DNA of 64,000 nucleotides. It comes from Thiohalorhabdus denitrificans (GTDB taxonomy: Bacteria > Pseudomonadota > Gammaproteobacteria > Thiohalorhabdales > Thiohalorhabdaceae). Positions 8,375 to 17,021 of the stretch are shown piece after piece; the first letter of the stretch is position 1, and the number at the start of each line of letters is the position of its first letter. A model generated the notes under the pieces. The model worked only from the letters and a program-made list of their open reading frames with translations. It did not search any database and had not been told where the DNA came from. Both the position numbers and the translations under genes were made by a program. The stretch lies in assembly GCF_001399755.1 (NCBI RefSeq), contig NZ_LJCP01000011.1, positions 186,001-250,000 on the forward strand, written 5' to 3'.

Positions 8375-9634
8375 TCAGCCCCGCGTCTGCCCGGAGCCCA
8401 GCACCACGAACTTCTCCGTGGTCAGGCCCTCCAGGCCCACGGGGCCGCGCACGTGCAGCTTGTCGGTGGAGATGCCGATCTCCGCGCCGAGGCCGTACTC
8501 GTAGCCGTCGGCGAAGCGGCTGGAGGCGTTGACCATCACCGAGGAGGAATCCACCTCGCGCAGGAAACGCCGGGCGCTGGTGTAGTTCTCGGTGACGATC
8601 ACGTCGGTGTGCCCGGAACCGTAGGCGGCGATGTGGTTCATGGCGGCGTCCAGGCCGTCCACCACCTTCACCGCCAGGATGGGGCCCAGGTACTCGGTGG
8701 CCCAATCCTCCTCGCCGGCCTCCTTGGCCCCCGAAACCAGCTCCCGGGTGCGGGGGCAGCCGCGCAGCTCCACCCCGGCGTCCAGGAAGCGCTCGCCCAG
8801 TCCCGGCAGGACGGCCCCCGCCACGGCGGCGTCCACCAGCAGGGTCTCCATGGTGTTGCAGGTGCCGTAGCGCTGGGTCTTGGCGTTAACGGCGATGTCC
8901 GCGGCCTTGTCCAGATCGGCGTCGGCGTCGATGTAGGTGTGGCAGACCCCCTCCAGGTGCTTGATCACCGGCACCCGGGACTCCGCCGCCACCCGCTCGA
9001 TGAGGCCCTTGCCGCCGCGCGGGATGATGATGTCCACGTGCTCGGGCATGCCGAGCAGCGCCCCCACCGCGGCGCGGTCGGGGGTGTCCACCACCGAGAC
9101 CACGCCCTCCGGCAGGCCCACCTCGGCGAGCACCGTGCGCATGATGTGGCTGATGGCGCGGTTGGAGGAGATGGCCTCCTTGCCGCCGCGGAGGATGGCG
9201 GCGTTGCCGGACTTCAGGCACAGGGCGGCGGCGTCGGCGGTGACGTTGGGCCGCGACTCGTAGATGATGCCGATGACGCCCAGGGGCACCCGCATCTTGC
9301 CCACCTGGATGCCGCTCGGGCGCATGCTCAGGTCGTTCATGGCGCCCACCGGGTCCGGCAGGCCGGCCACCTGGCGCAGGCCGTCGGCCATGGCCGATAC
9401 CCGGTCCTCGTTCAGCTCCAGGCGGTCCACCAGGGCGGCGTCCAGGCCCTCGGAAGCGGCGCGCTCCAGGTCCTCGCGGTTGGCGGCGAGGATGTCCGAC
9501 TTCTCGGCCTCGATGCGGTCGGCCATGGCCAGCAGGGCCTTGTCCTTGAGGCCGGGGTCCAGCCGGTTCATCTGCCGGGCGGCCTCGCGGGCCGTGCGGC
9601 CCAGCTCCTGCACGTATGCGGTAACGTCGTCCAT
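8375..9634 (-). CDS. proA: Glutamate-5-semialdehyde dehydrogenase (gamma-glutamyl phosphate reductase)
   Basis: ProA reduces gamma-glutamyl phosphate to glutamate semialdehyde in proline synthesis. The 419-aa protein is an aldehyde-dehydrogenase-fold enzyme with the catalytic Cys in [14 protein letters not shown] and the cofactor region [17 protein letters not shown]. The ATG at 9634 is preferred because GGAGGAAGGACC lies just upstream and [18 protein letters not shown] matches the family start. An upstream extension to 9820 would read through a REP-like palindrome. It sits between holA and nadD. Confidence 0.95.
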   Translation of the reverse strand: MDDVTAYVQELGRTAREAARQMNRLDPGLKDKALLAMADRIEAEKSDILAANREDLERAASEGLDAALVDRLELNEDRVSAMADGLRQVAGLPDPVGAMNDLSMRPSGIQVGKMRVPLGVIGIIYESRPNVTADAAALCLKSGNAAILRGGKEAISSNRAISHIMRTVLAEVGLPEGVVSVVDTPDRAAVGALLGMPEHVDIIIPRGGKGLIERVAAESRVPVIKHLEGVCHTYIDADADLDKAADIAVNAKTQRYGTCNTMETLLVDAAVAGAVLPGLGERFLDAGVELRGCPRTRELVSGAKEAGEEDWATEYLGPILAVKVVDGLDAAMNHIAAYGSGHTDVIVTENYTSARRFLREVDSSSVMVNASSRFADGYEYGLGAEIGISTDKLHVRGPVGLEGLTTEKFVVLGSGQTRG

Positions 9635-9717
9635 GGTCCTTCCTCCCAAAGCGCGTGCCCGACTGGTCCTTCTACCCATTTGCAGCGGCGGAACCGCCAC
9701 GATCCCCCGGTCCCCCC

Positions 9718-10018
9718 TGTGGGAGCGGCCAGTGGCCGCGACCGAACCGGCCAACCCCGGGGTCGCGGCTGGTAGCCGCTCCCACACTTCCCGTCTGGGC
9801 ATTCCCCCGGAAGCCGCCAATCCGGTCGCGGCCGGGACGGCCGCTCCTACAATGGCCCCCTTGCTCCCGCTGGAGCTTCCTCGTAGGAGCCCACTTTAGT
9901 GGGCGATTCCATCCCGGCCACCGTGGATGATGCTGGCACTCGCCCGCTGAATCGGGCTTCTACTCCAGGCGGTCCGCCCGTAGGAGCGACGGCCCCCGTC
10001 GCGACCACCTTTCGCCCG
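9718..10018. repeat. Cluster of REP-like palindromes between proA and holA
   Basis: At 9718-9786, TGTGGGAGCGGC and GCCGCTCCCACA flank inverted GGCCGCGACC/GGTCGCGGCT arms. At 9824-9850 there is a half unit (GGTCGCGGCC...GCCGCTCCTAC). At 9883-9908 lies GTAGGAGCCCACTTTAGTGG, followed by an inverted partner near 9941-9965 and another GTAGGAGCGACGG at 9979-10003. Copies recur elsewhere in the window, always between genes. No coding capacity is supported over 9635-10027. Confidence 0.8.
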
Positions 10019-10027
10019 ATTGCGCCG

Positions 10028-11062
10028 TCAGGCCCCCGCCGGCAGGCCGGTCTCCACCCCGGCCAGCGCCAGCGCCGCGTCCTCCAGGGCGGCCCAGGGG
10101 TCACCGGCCTCGGCGCCCTTGCTCATGCGGTCCACCCGGGCCAGGGCGGCGAGCACCCGCTCCGCCTCGCCCTCGCCCAGATTTCGGGCCAGCTTCTGGG
10201 CGGCCTGCTTGCGCGGCGGGAAGAGCTTCAGCTCCTTGCAGGCCGCCTCCAAATCCCCGCCGCGGCGGTGGCGGTCCCGCAGGACGATAACGTTGCGCAC
10301 CTCCCGGGCCATGGCCCCCACCACCGCCGGCAGCTCCGCGCCCTCGGCGCGCAGGGCGGCCACCGCCCGCACCGTGCGGCGGGGATCCCGGGCCAGCGCG
10401 GCCTCCGCCAGGTCGAACACCGAGAAGCGGGCCTGGTCGCCCACCGCCGCCAGCACACCGTCCACGTCCAGGCGCGCCGGGCCGCCGGTGTAGAGGGCGA
10501 GTTTCTCCACCTCGCCGGCCGCCGCTTCCAGATTGCCCTCCACCCGCTCCGCCAACAAGGTCAGGGCGTCGGGGGAGAGCTCCAGACCGTAGCCCGCCGC
10601 GCGGCCGCGCAGCCAGTCGGGCAGCTCGTGGCGGCGCGGGGCAAACCGCGCCAGAGTGAGGCCGGCCTCCTCCACCGCCCGGAACCACTTCTTCTGCTGG
10701 TCCTTCTTGGACTGGTAGCCGGCGGTCAGCAGCAGCACCACGTCCGGGGCGGGGTCGGCGCAGTACTCCTGGAGCCATTTGCCGCCCTCGTCCTTGGGCG
10801 CCCCGCCGCCGTAGTGGATCTCCACCAGCCGCCGAGGGGCGAACAGCGAGGGCGCCGCCAGCTCCTGGCGGATGGCGGTGTAGTCCACCTGGTCGTCGGC
10901 GCGGAAGGCGTGGCGCTCCACCTCCGGGTCGGCCAGCAGCACCGAGCGCACCCGCTCCGCCGCCTCCTCCCGCAGCAGCGGGGCGTCGCTGTGGACCAGG
11001 ATCACCGGCGGCGGCTGACCGTGCAGCCGCTTCTCCAGCTCCTCCACCGAGCGCAGGGCCAT
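10028..11062 (-). CDS. holA: DNA polymerase III delta subunit
   Basis: HolA is the clamp-loader subunit that opens the beta sliding clamp. The 344-aa protein has the delta-family N-terminal lines VILVHSDAPLLREEAAERVR and SLFAPRRLVEIHYGG. The AAA-lid-like middle (LTLLAERVEGNLEAAAGEVEKLAL) and the FSVFDLAEAALARDP region follow. Its place directly downstream of lptE and leuS is the conserved order in Gammaproteobacteria. A REP half-unit lies in the 101-base gap to lptE. Confidence 0.92.
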   Translation of the reverse strand: MALRSVEELEKRLHGQPPPVILVHSDAPLLREEAAERVRSVLLADPEVERHAFRADDQVDYTAIRQELAAPSLFAPRRLVEIHYGGGAPKDEGGKWLQEYCADPAPDVVLLLTAGYQSKKDQQKKWFRAVEEAGLTLARFAPRRHELPDWLRGRAAGYGLELSPDALTLLAERVEGNLEAAAGEVEKLALYTGGPARLDVDGVLAAVGDQARFSVFDLAEAALARDPRRTVRAVAALRAEGAELPAVVGAMAREVRNVIVLRDRHRRGGDLEAACKELKLFPPRKQAAQKLARNLGEGEAERVLAALARVDRMSKGAEAGDPWAALEDAALALAGVETGLPAGA

Positions 11063-11127
11063 GTCAGGGTTGCCTCGTCATCTGGTCGGGGGTGCGCCCC
11101 TTCTGCCCCCCGGGGCGCATTCGAGGA

Positions 11128-11157
11128 ATCGCCCGCTGCAGCGGGCTCCGGCCTTAC
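11128..11157. repeat. REP-like half unit between lptE and holA
   Basis: AATCGCCCGCTGCAGCGGGC, followed by TCCGGCCTTACGG, is the reverse form of the GTAGGAGCCCGCTTTAGCGGGCGAT family seen at 18093 and 24968. The CCCGCTGCAGCGGG core is a perfect palindrome. Confidence 0.65.
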
Positions 11158-11163
11158 GGGCCC

Positions 11164-11745
11164 CTAGAACCCGCTCTTGATGGAATCCAGGATCCCTTCG
11201 GCCAGCGCCTCCGCGGCCTGGCGGGCAGCCCGGCGCTTGTTGGCCTCTTCGGCGGCGGGGCTGGTGGCGGGGTCGTAGGGGTAGGTACTGCTCTCCACCA
11301 GTCCGCTCCGCTCCCGGAGGACCTCGAAGTCGGGCTCCGCCTTGTCGGTTTCCTCCCGGGCCTCGCCTTCCTCCGGGGCTTTCTCGCTTTCCCCCGGGGC
11401 TTCCCCGCCTTCCGGCGCGACGCCGTCCACCCGGGGCCGGAGCAGGCGGTAATCCGCCCGCAGGGTCACCTCGTACTCGGTGGCCTCGCCGGTGGCGCCG
11501 ATGGCGGCGGCGCTGCTGGTGGCCTCCCCGCCCTCCACCCGGAGCACGGCCTCGGCCCCGGCGCGGGAATCGACCAGATCCACGGCCCGGTCCCGGTTCA
11601 GGGCGTCCTCCAGGGCGCGGACCAGCTGCGAGTCCTCCGGTTCCGCCTCCAGGTAGACGCGCTCGACCCCGGCGGGAAAGGCACCCACGCCCGGAAAGCG
11701 GTAGCCGCAGCCGGTGAGGGCGATGAGAACCAGGAGCAGCAGCAC
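11164..11745 (-). CDS. lptE: LPS-assembly lipoprotein LptE
   Basis: LptE is the lipoprotein plug of the LptD LPS translocon. The signal and lipobox (LLLLVLIALTGCGYRFPG) and the family line VYLEAEPEDSQLVRALEDAL are clear, as is the position between leuS and holA. The C-terminal half has an acidic Glu-rich insert (GEAPGESEKAPEEGEAREE) and the usual ESSTYPYDPA region. The start is a problem: upstream of the GTG at 11745 the frame reads LRPAR, a plausible n-region, but contains no ATG, GTG or TTG, and then runs into a REP palindrome at 11774-11839. GTG at 11745 gives a signal peptide without positive charge and no good RBS. The REP may have displaced the original start. Confidence 0.85.
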   Translation of the reverse strand: MLLLLVLIALTGCGYRFPGVGAFPAGVERVYLEAEPEDSQLVRALEDALNRDRAVDLVDSRAGAEAVLRVEGGEATSSAAAIGATGEATEYEVTLRADYRLLRPRVDGVAPEGGEAPGESEKAPEEGEAREETDKAEPDFEVLRERSGLVESSTYPYDPATSPAAEEANKRRAARQAAEALAEGILDSIKSGF

Positions 11746-11773
11746 CCGGGCAGGCCGTAACCAGTGGACCCCC

Positions 11774-11839
11774 TGTGGGAGCGGCCAGTGGCCGCGACCG
11801 AACAGGCCACCTCCAGGTCGCGGCTGATAGCCGCTCCCA
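11774..11839. repeat. REP-like palindrome between leuS and lptE
   Basis: This is nearly identical to the unit at 9718-9786: TGTGGGAGCGGCCAGTGGCC at the left end and an inverted GGTCGCGGCTGATAGCCGCT-CCCA at the right. It begins about 30 bases upstream of the only usable lptE start and ends 35 bases from the leuS stop. Confidence 0.8.
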
Positions 11840-11873
11840 AAGGGCCCTTCCGGAGATCCGAGCCGATCCCGGC

Positions 11874-14327
11874 TCACTTGGCCACCACGTTCACCAGCTT
11901 GCCCGGCACCACGATCACCTTGCGCACCGGGGTATCGCCCACCACCTCCCGGATCCGCTCGTTGGCCAACGCCTGCTCGCGGATGGTGTTCTCGTCCGCG
12001 TCGGCGGGCACCTGGATCTGGGAGCGGTTCTTGCCGTTCACCTGCACCACCAGCTCGATGGTGTCCCGCTCCAGGGCGGCGGGATCGGCCTCGGGCCAGG
12101 CGGCGTCCTCCACGGCGCCCTCCTTGCCCAGGCCCGCCCACAGGGCGTTGGCGACGTGCGGGGTCATGGGGGCGAGCAGCCGCACCACGGCGTCCAGGCC
12201 CTCGCCCACCACCGCCCGAGTCGCCTCGTCGGTGGCCTCCGCCGCCTTGGACAGGGCGTTGGTGATCTCCATAGCCGCGGCCACGGCGGTGTTGAAGTGG
12301 TAGCGCTCGCGCACGTCCACGCTGGCCCGCTGCACCAGCTCGTGCACCTGGCGGCGCAGCTCGGCGGCCTCCTCCGGAAGCTCGGCGGGCAGCGCCGGGG
12401 CGGTACCGCCCTCGGCGTAACCCCCCACCAGCCGCCACAGGCGATGGAGGAAGCGGTGCATGCCCTGCACCCCCTCCTCCTGCCATTCCAGCGCCTGGTC
12501 CGGCGGCGCCGCGAAGAGGATGAACAACCGCACGGTGTCGGCGCCGAAGCGGTCGATCATCTCCTGCGGGTCCACCACGTTGCCCTTGGACTTGGACATC
12601 TTGGCGCCGTCCTTCAGCACCATGCCCTGGGTGAGCAGGCGCTGGAAGGGCTCGTCGTTGTCCAGCAGGCCGGCGTCGCGCATGAGCTTGTTGAAGAAGC
12701 GCGCGTAGAGCAGGTGCAGCACGGCGTGCTCCACGCCGCCCACGTACTGGTCCACCGGCAGCCAGTAGCGGGCGCGCTCGTCGGCCATGGCGGTGCCGCT
12801 GTCGGGGCAGGCGTAGCGGACGAAGTACCAGGAGGACTCCACGAAGGTGTCGAAGGTATCCGTCTCGCGCACCGCCGGGCCACCGCACTCGGGGCAGGCG
12901 GTCTCGTAGAACTCGGGGGCCTGCTTGAGGGGCGAGCCGGCCTCGTGGAGCTCCATCTCCGGCAGCTCCACCGGCAGGTCCTCCTCGGGCACCGGCACGG
13001 CGCCGCAGGCCTCGCAGTGGATCACGGGGATGGGCGCGCCCCAGTAGCGCTGGCGGGACACGCCCCAGTCGCGCAGCCGGTAGTTCACCCGGCGCTCGCC
13101 CCGGCCCAGGGTCTCCAGCCGGTCGGCGATGGCGCCGAAGGCCTCGGCGGAGGTGAGGCCGTCGAAGTCGCCGGAATTCTGCAGCACCCCGGGCTCGGTG
13201 AAGGCCTCCTCCATGGCGGCGGCCTCCAGGTCGCCGTCCTCGGGGCGGATCACCACGCGGACGGGGATGCCGTACTTGCCCGCGAACTCGAAGTCCCGCT
13301 GGTCGTGGGCGGGCACGGCCATCACCGCGCCCTCGCCGTACTCCATGAGCACGAAGTTGGCGGCGTACACGGGGAGGCGCTCGCCGGTGACGGGGTGCAG
13401 GGCGTAGTCGCCGGTGGGGATGCCCTCCTTCTCCTGGGCCTCCAGGTCGCCCTCGGCGGTGGAGCGGTGGCTCATGCGCTCCACGAAGGCGGCCACGTCG
13501 CTGTCGCGCTCCGCCGCGGCCTGCGCCAGGGGGTGCTCCGGGGCCACCGCCACGTAGGTAACGCCCATGAGGGTATCGGGCCGGGTGGTGAACACCGACA
13601 GCTCGCGCTCGGCGCCCTCCACGGGGAAGCGCACCTCCACGCCCTCAGAGCGGCCGATCCAGTTGCGCTGCATGGCCCGCACCTCGTCGGGCCAGCCGGG
13701 CAGGTTGTCCAGCTCCTCGAGCAGCTCGTCGGCGTAGTCGGTGATGCGCAGGAACCACTGGTCGATCTCGCGGCGCTCCACGGGCGTGTCGCAGCGCCAG
13801 CAGGTCCCCTCCACCACCTGCTCGTTGGCGAGCACGGTCTGGTCGTTGGGGCACCAGTTCACCGCCGCCTTCTTGCGGTAGGCCAGGCCCTCCTTGAGGA
13901 GGCGCACGAACAGCCACTGCTCCCATTTGTAGTAGTCGGGGTCGCAGGTGGCGAGCTCGCGGTTCCAGTCGTAGCCGAAGCCGAGCCGCTTGAGCTGGCC
14001 GCGCATCTCCTCGATGTTCTGGCGGGTCCAGGCGGCCGGGGAGACGCCACGGGCGATGGCGGCGTTCTCCGCGGGCAGCCCGAAGGCGTCCCAGCCCATG
14101 GGCTGCAGGACGTTCTTGCCCTCCATGCGCTGGTAGCGGGCGATCACGTCGCCGATGGTGTAGTTGCGCACGTGGCCCATGTGCAGCCGGCCGGACGGAT
14201 ACGGGAACATGGAGAGGCAGTAGAACTTCTCCCGCTCCGGATCCTCCGCGGCGGCGAAGGTGTCCTCCGTTTCCCAGCGGGCCTGCACGGCCCGCTCCAC
14301 CTCATGGGGGTTGTATTCACGCTCCAT
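11874..14327 (-). CDS. leuS: Leucyl-tRNA synthetase
   Basis: This class I synthetase charges tRNA-Leu. The 817-aa protein has the HIGH-type motif in [14 protein letters not shown] near residue 43, the KMSKS motif in [12 protein letters not shown], zinc-type cysteine pairs ([26 protein letters not shown]) and the editing-domain line [20 protein letters not shown]. The ATG at 14327 is chosen because [18 protein letters not shown] is the family start; an upstream extension to 14381 adds unrelated residues. It is the first gene of the lptE-holA-proA-nadD-rsfS-maf-rng series. Confidence 0.97.
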   Translation of the reverse strand: MEREYNPHEVERAVQARWETEDTFAAAEDPEREKFYCLSMFPYPSGRLHMGHVRNYTIGDVIARYQRMEGKNVLQPMGWDAFGLPAENAAIARGVSPAAWTRQNIEEMRGQLKRLGFGYDWNRELATCDPDYYKWEQWLFVRLLKEGLAYRKKAAVNWCPNDQTVLANEQVVEGTCWRCDTPVERREIDQWFLRITDYADELLEELDNLPGWPDEVRAMQRNWIGRSEGVEVRFPVEGAERELSVFTTRPDTLMGVTYVAVAPEHPLAQAAAERDSDVAAFVERMSHRSTAEGDLEAQEKEGIPTGDYALHPVTGERLPVYAANFVLMEYGEGAVMAVPAHDQRDFEFAGKYGIPVRVVIRPEDGDLEAAAMEEAFTEPGVLQNSGDFDGLTSAEAFGAIADRLETLGRGERRVNYRLRDWGVSRQRYWGAPIPVIHCEACGAVPVPEEDLPVELPEMELHEAGSPLKQAPEFYETACPECGGPAVRETDTFDTFVESSWYFVRYACPDSGTAMADERARYWLPVDQYVGGVEHAVLHLLYARFFNKLMRDAGLLDNDEPFQRLLTQGMVLKDGAKMSKSKGNVVDPQEMIDRFGADTVRLFILFAAPPDQALEWQEEGVQGMHRFLHRLWRLVGGYAEGGTAPALPAELPEEAAELRRQVHELVQRASVDVRERYHFNTAVAAAMEITNALSKAAEATDEATRAVVGEGLDAVVRLLAPMTPHVANALWAGLGKEGAVEDAAWPEADPAALERDTIELVVQVNGKNRSQIQVPADADENTIREQALANERIREVVGDTPVRKVIVVPGKLVNVVAK

Positions 14328-14686
14328 GGCGACCCTGCCGGTATCGGGGTTCCCCTGACGAACAAGCCCCGGCACCACCAACGCGGGCCGGGACCACCCA
14401 AACGTTAAATTGTGACACAGGGCGGCCGAATCGCGGAAGCACGGGCCTATGGGCGGGGCCGTTCCCGCCCCGGACCCTGACCCGCCTCAAGGGAAAGGCT
14501 GGCGGGCCCCCGGGGGTTTTTGTCATGATTCCCCCGATGCCCGCCACCCGCGGGAATCCGGTATCATGCCCGCTACCGGTTCCGGGTACAGCGGCAATGC
14601 ACGCCCGCCGGGAAGCTGGTACCCTCTCTTTCCGCGAGAGTCGAGCCCCTCGGCTCGACCCCCCTTATGCGCCACCATCGGATACC
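14328..14686. other. Divergent promoter region between leuS and the Fpg-like gene
   Basis: The 359-base gap separates divergently transcribed genes and should hold both promoters. TTAAATTGTGACACAG near 14405-14420 is the only AT-rich patch. Further on there is an inverted pair CGAGAGTCGAGCC/GGCTCGACC near 14634-14660. I see no supported gene. Confidence 0.4.
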
Positions 14687-15478
14687 ATGCCGGAACTACC
14701 CGAGATCGAGATCAGCCGTCAGCGCCTGGATCCCAAGATCCTCAACCGTCCCCTGCATGCCCTGACGGTTCTGGACGAGCGAATCCTGCGGGAGATCCCC
14801 GCCGACGAGCTGCGGGAGGGACTGATCGGGGCCTCCTTCACCGGGATCGCCCGCTTCGGCAACTACCTCCTGCTGGAGGTGGGCGGCGAGGCCGCGCTGC
14901 TCCTCGGCCTCAGCGCCAGCGCCAGCGTCGAGCAGGTCCGCCCCCAGGAGGAGCCGCCCAAGAGCACCCGGCTCGGGCTGTTGTTCCAGGACGGCGGCGG
15001 CCTGGCGGTGGTGGACCCGCAGGCTCGTACCTGGCTCACCCTCCTGCGGGACGAGGCCGAGGTCCCCGACCTGGGCACCTTCGGCCCCGACGCCCTGAAC
15101 GGCCAGCCCGATCCCGAGCAGTGGCGGGAGGCCCTGAAGAGCCGGCGGGCCCAGATTAAGGGCCTGCTCCTGGAGCCCACCCTCATCGCCGGCCTCGGCC
15201 CCCTGTTCACCGACGAGATCCTCTTCCAGGCGGGCATCCGCCCCGATCACCGCGCCTCCGACCTGAGCGACGAGGAGGCCGACCGCCTGCGCGAGGCGGT
15301 GCAGGCCACCCTGCAGAAGGCCGTGCAGTGCCAGGCCAACCCCCAGCAGCTCCCCAAGACCTACCTCACCCGCTCCCGCGACGAGGGCCGCGAGGAATGC
15401 CCCAAGTGCGGCGGCCCGCTGGAGAAGCGCCAGATCCAGGGCCGCGCCAGCGTGTTCTGCCCGGCCTGCCAGAGCTGA
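14687..15478 (+). CDS. Fpg/Nei-family DNA glycosylase-like protein, atypical active site
   Basis: The 263-aa product begins PELPEIEISRQ, keeping the catalytic Pro2 (after Met removal) and Glu3 of formamidopyrimidine/endonuclease VIII glycosylases. It ends with an intact zinc finger (C238, C241, C258, C261) with the QIQGRASVFCPACQ hairpin. Several family positions differ: the lysine of RxGKYLL is Asn (RFGNYLLLE, residue 59), the GMSG motif reads GLSA, DPRRFG reads DPQARTW, and GxGNxY reads GLGPLF. The start is the ATG giving PELPE. It is divergent from leuS and monocistronic. It could repair a different lesion or bind DNA without full glycosylase activity. Confidence 0.85.
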   Translation: MPELPEIEISRQRLDPKILNRPLHALTVLDERILREIPADELREGLIGASFTGIARFGNYLLLEVGGEAALLLGLSASASVEQVRPQEEPPKSTRLGLLFQDGGGLAVVDPQARTWLTLLRDEAEVPDLGTFGPDALNGQPDPEQWREALKSRRAQIKGLLLEPTLIAGLGPLFTDEILFQAGIRPDHRASDLSDEEADRLREAVQATLQKAVQCQANPQQLPKTYLTRSRDEGREECPKCGGPLEKRQIQGRASVFCPACQS

Positions 15479-15492
15479 ACCGCCCCAGCCAT

Positions 15493-15526
15493 TAAAAAGC
15501 GCCGGGCTTGCCGCCCGGCGCTCGTT
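15493..15526. terminator. Terminator between convergent Fpg-like and lipoprotein genes
   Basis: AGCGCCGGGC-TTGCC-GCCCGGCGCT is a perfect 10-base stem at 15498-15522. On the minus strand it is followed by TTTTTAAT, a proper U tract for the lipoprotein gene ending at 15547. On the plus strand the tail is weaker, but the hairpin could still serve the Fpg-like gene. Confidence 0.8.
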
Positions 15527-15546
15527 CAGGACCGGGGCCCCTTTCC

Positions 15547-16662
15547 TTACTGCAAAAGGGTGTCCATGGTGGCTGCGGAGACCTCGCTCCAGTCCATTGG
15601 CTCCATGTCTAGCGTTTTATCCGAGGTAGTCACATAGACGGTGGAGTTATCCCCGGTGTTCGCGTCAAGCTTTACCCAGGTACCGTTTCCACCATTGACC
15701 CGCAGGACGCCGGTAGCCGGATAGGGGTTGGAATTGGTCGAGTAATCGGACCAGGTGAAGTAGGTGGTTTTATCATGGTCCACGGTCACGCAGCCCAGGT
15801 CCCCCAGGCAGCTCTTGTACACCTTGCCGTTTTCGGGGTCGGTGCCGTGATAGACCAGGACGGGGTCCAAAGTACTATCGTCAGAACCGGCCCAGATCTC
15901 CGCGTTCTCGAGCAGGAACTGCTCGCCCTGGGCGAAATCCACCATTTCGATATTGGCCACCATCACCATGTCCACCGAGGCCGGAGCCTCGTGCGGCATC
16001 CCGGGCCCGTCACCCTCGGCGTCGTAATTCTGGGCCTCGGTGCCGCTCAGCATCCGGAAATCGCCGTCCACACCGAAATCCATCCCCGACCCCTGCATGG
16101 TGAGGTCGCGAAAATCCATGGACCAATCGATGTCCATCCCGTCCGCAGCGCCCGCGGTGTAGGCAACCGCAAACCCCCCATCAAAGGTCAGGCCATCCTC
16201 CTCCACGCAGCTGTCGAAGGAGTAAACCATCTCGTCCCCGTCACTGAGGGCCTCGTTGCCGTCGTTGTCCTTGAGGGTGAAGGAATAGCTTCCCCCTTCC
16301 GGGCAGGACTTTTCCTCGGTGTAATCCGCCCCGGCGAGCACTTCCTGGCCACCGCCTGACACCTCCTGATCAAGGCCCTTCTTGGCCCGGTCCAGTCCCA
16401 CCTGCAGGACATTTACGGCCTCCGTGGGGAGAGACCCCTCCACAGCGGAAACCGTATCCTCGGAGCTGGCCGCCGTGGTGGATCCCGATAGCACCCCGCT
16501 CAGGGCATCCGAGCCGTTGCTCTCGTCGATCTCGGCCTCGCTGGTGCTGCCCGTATAGGTGACGGTTCCACCACCGCCGCCACCACCGCTGCTACCACAG
16601 CCCACCAGACCAACAGGCACCGCCAGGGCGGCGGCCAGCATGGAAACCTTCGTGCCGTTCAT
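15547..16662 (-). CDS. Putative lipoprotein of unknown function, 371 aa
   Basis: The start has a strong RBS (AAGGAGGAAGTG before ATG). The signal peptide ends in the lipobox LVGC, followed by SSGGGGGGG, a flexible tether. The mature part is acidic, with several Cys (SCPEGG, SCVEED, SCLGDLGC), and reads as alternating strands with repeated Asp/Gly turns (LKDNDGNEALSDGDEMVYSF; DGGFAVAYTAGAADGMDIDW). I do not recognise the family. It is probably a periplasmic or surface beta-rich lipoprotein. The gene is alone, convergent to the Fpg-like gene and closed by a shared terminator. Confidence 0.8.
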   Translation of the reverse strand: MNGTKVSMLAAALAVPVGLVGCGSSGGGGGGGTVTYTGSTSEAEIDESNGSDALSGVLSGSTTAASSEDTVSAVEGSLPTEAVNVLQVGLDRAKKGLDQEVSGGGQEVLAGADYTEEKSCPEGGSYSFTLKDNDGNEALSDGDEMVYSFDSCVEEDGLTFDGGFAVAYTAGAADGMDIDWSMDFRDLTMQGSGMDFGVDGDFRMLSGTEAQNYDAEGDGPGMPHEAPASVDMVMVANIEMVDFAQGEQFLLENAEIWAGSDDSTLDPVLVYHGTDPENGKVYKSCLGDLGCVTVDHDKTTYFTWSDYSTNSNPYPATGVLRVNGGNGTWVKLDANTGDNSTVYVTTSDKTLDMEPMDWSEVSAATMDTLLQ

Positions 16663-17021
16663 CACTTCCTCCTTTTCCCCTTTTGTTTCGCCCGTGCCTA
16701 CCCAAACCGGGAACAGCCCCAAACTTGCGGGCCCGGTGCCCGACCAACGACCCCTTGCGGCAGGTACCCACTTCCCGGCTGGAAGACACAAAGGCTTTCC
16801 GGATTTTTCCGGGCCCCTGCTTTTACTCCCGTCCAGTGTTTCCTGTCAAATTCCTGAGAATGAAGGGTTCTGAAGACCAATGTCCCGAAAAAGAAGTGCA
16901 ATCGGACATTGTTTGCGACAACCGATCCCTCTGTCCCAGGGTTGATGGGGGACTTTGCCGGCCCGGAAGGGCGCCTTTTGCGGTACCATCGCCGCCCCAT
17001 TCGCCACCTAGCCCGTGAACC
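16663..17021. other. Divergent intergenic region
   Basis: The 359 bases lie between the lipoprotein gene (minus) and the DUF3187 gene (plus). Both promoters should be here. No gene or clear repeat is visible. The most AT-rich patch is GTTTCCTGTCAAATTCCTGA near 16838-16857. Confidence 0.35.

Noticed and set aside
11598-11840. Minus-strand frame starting in the REP element and overlapping lptE
   Set aside because: Out of frame with the lipobox and lacks any family similarity; it is not the missing lptE start.
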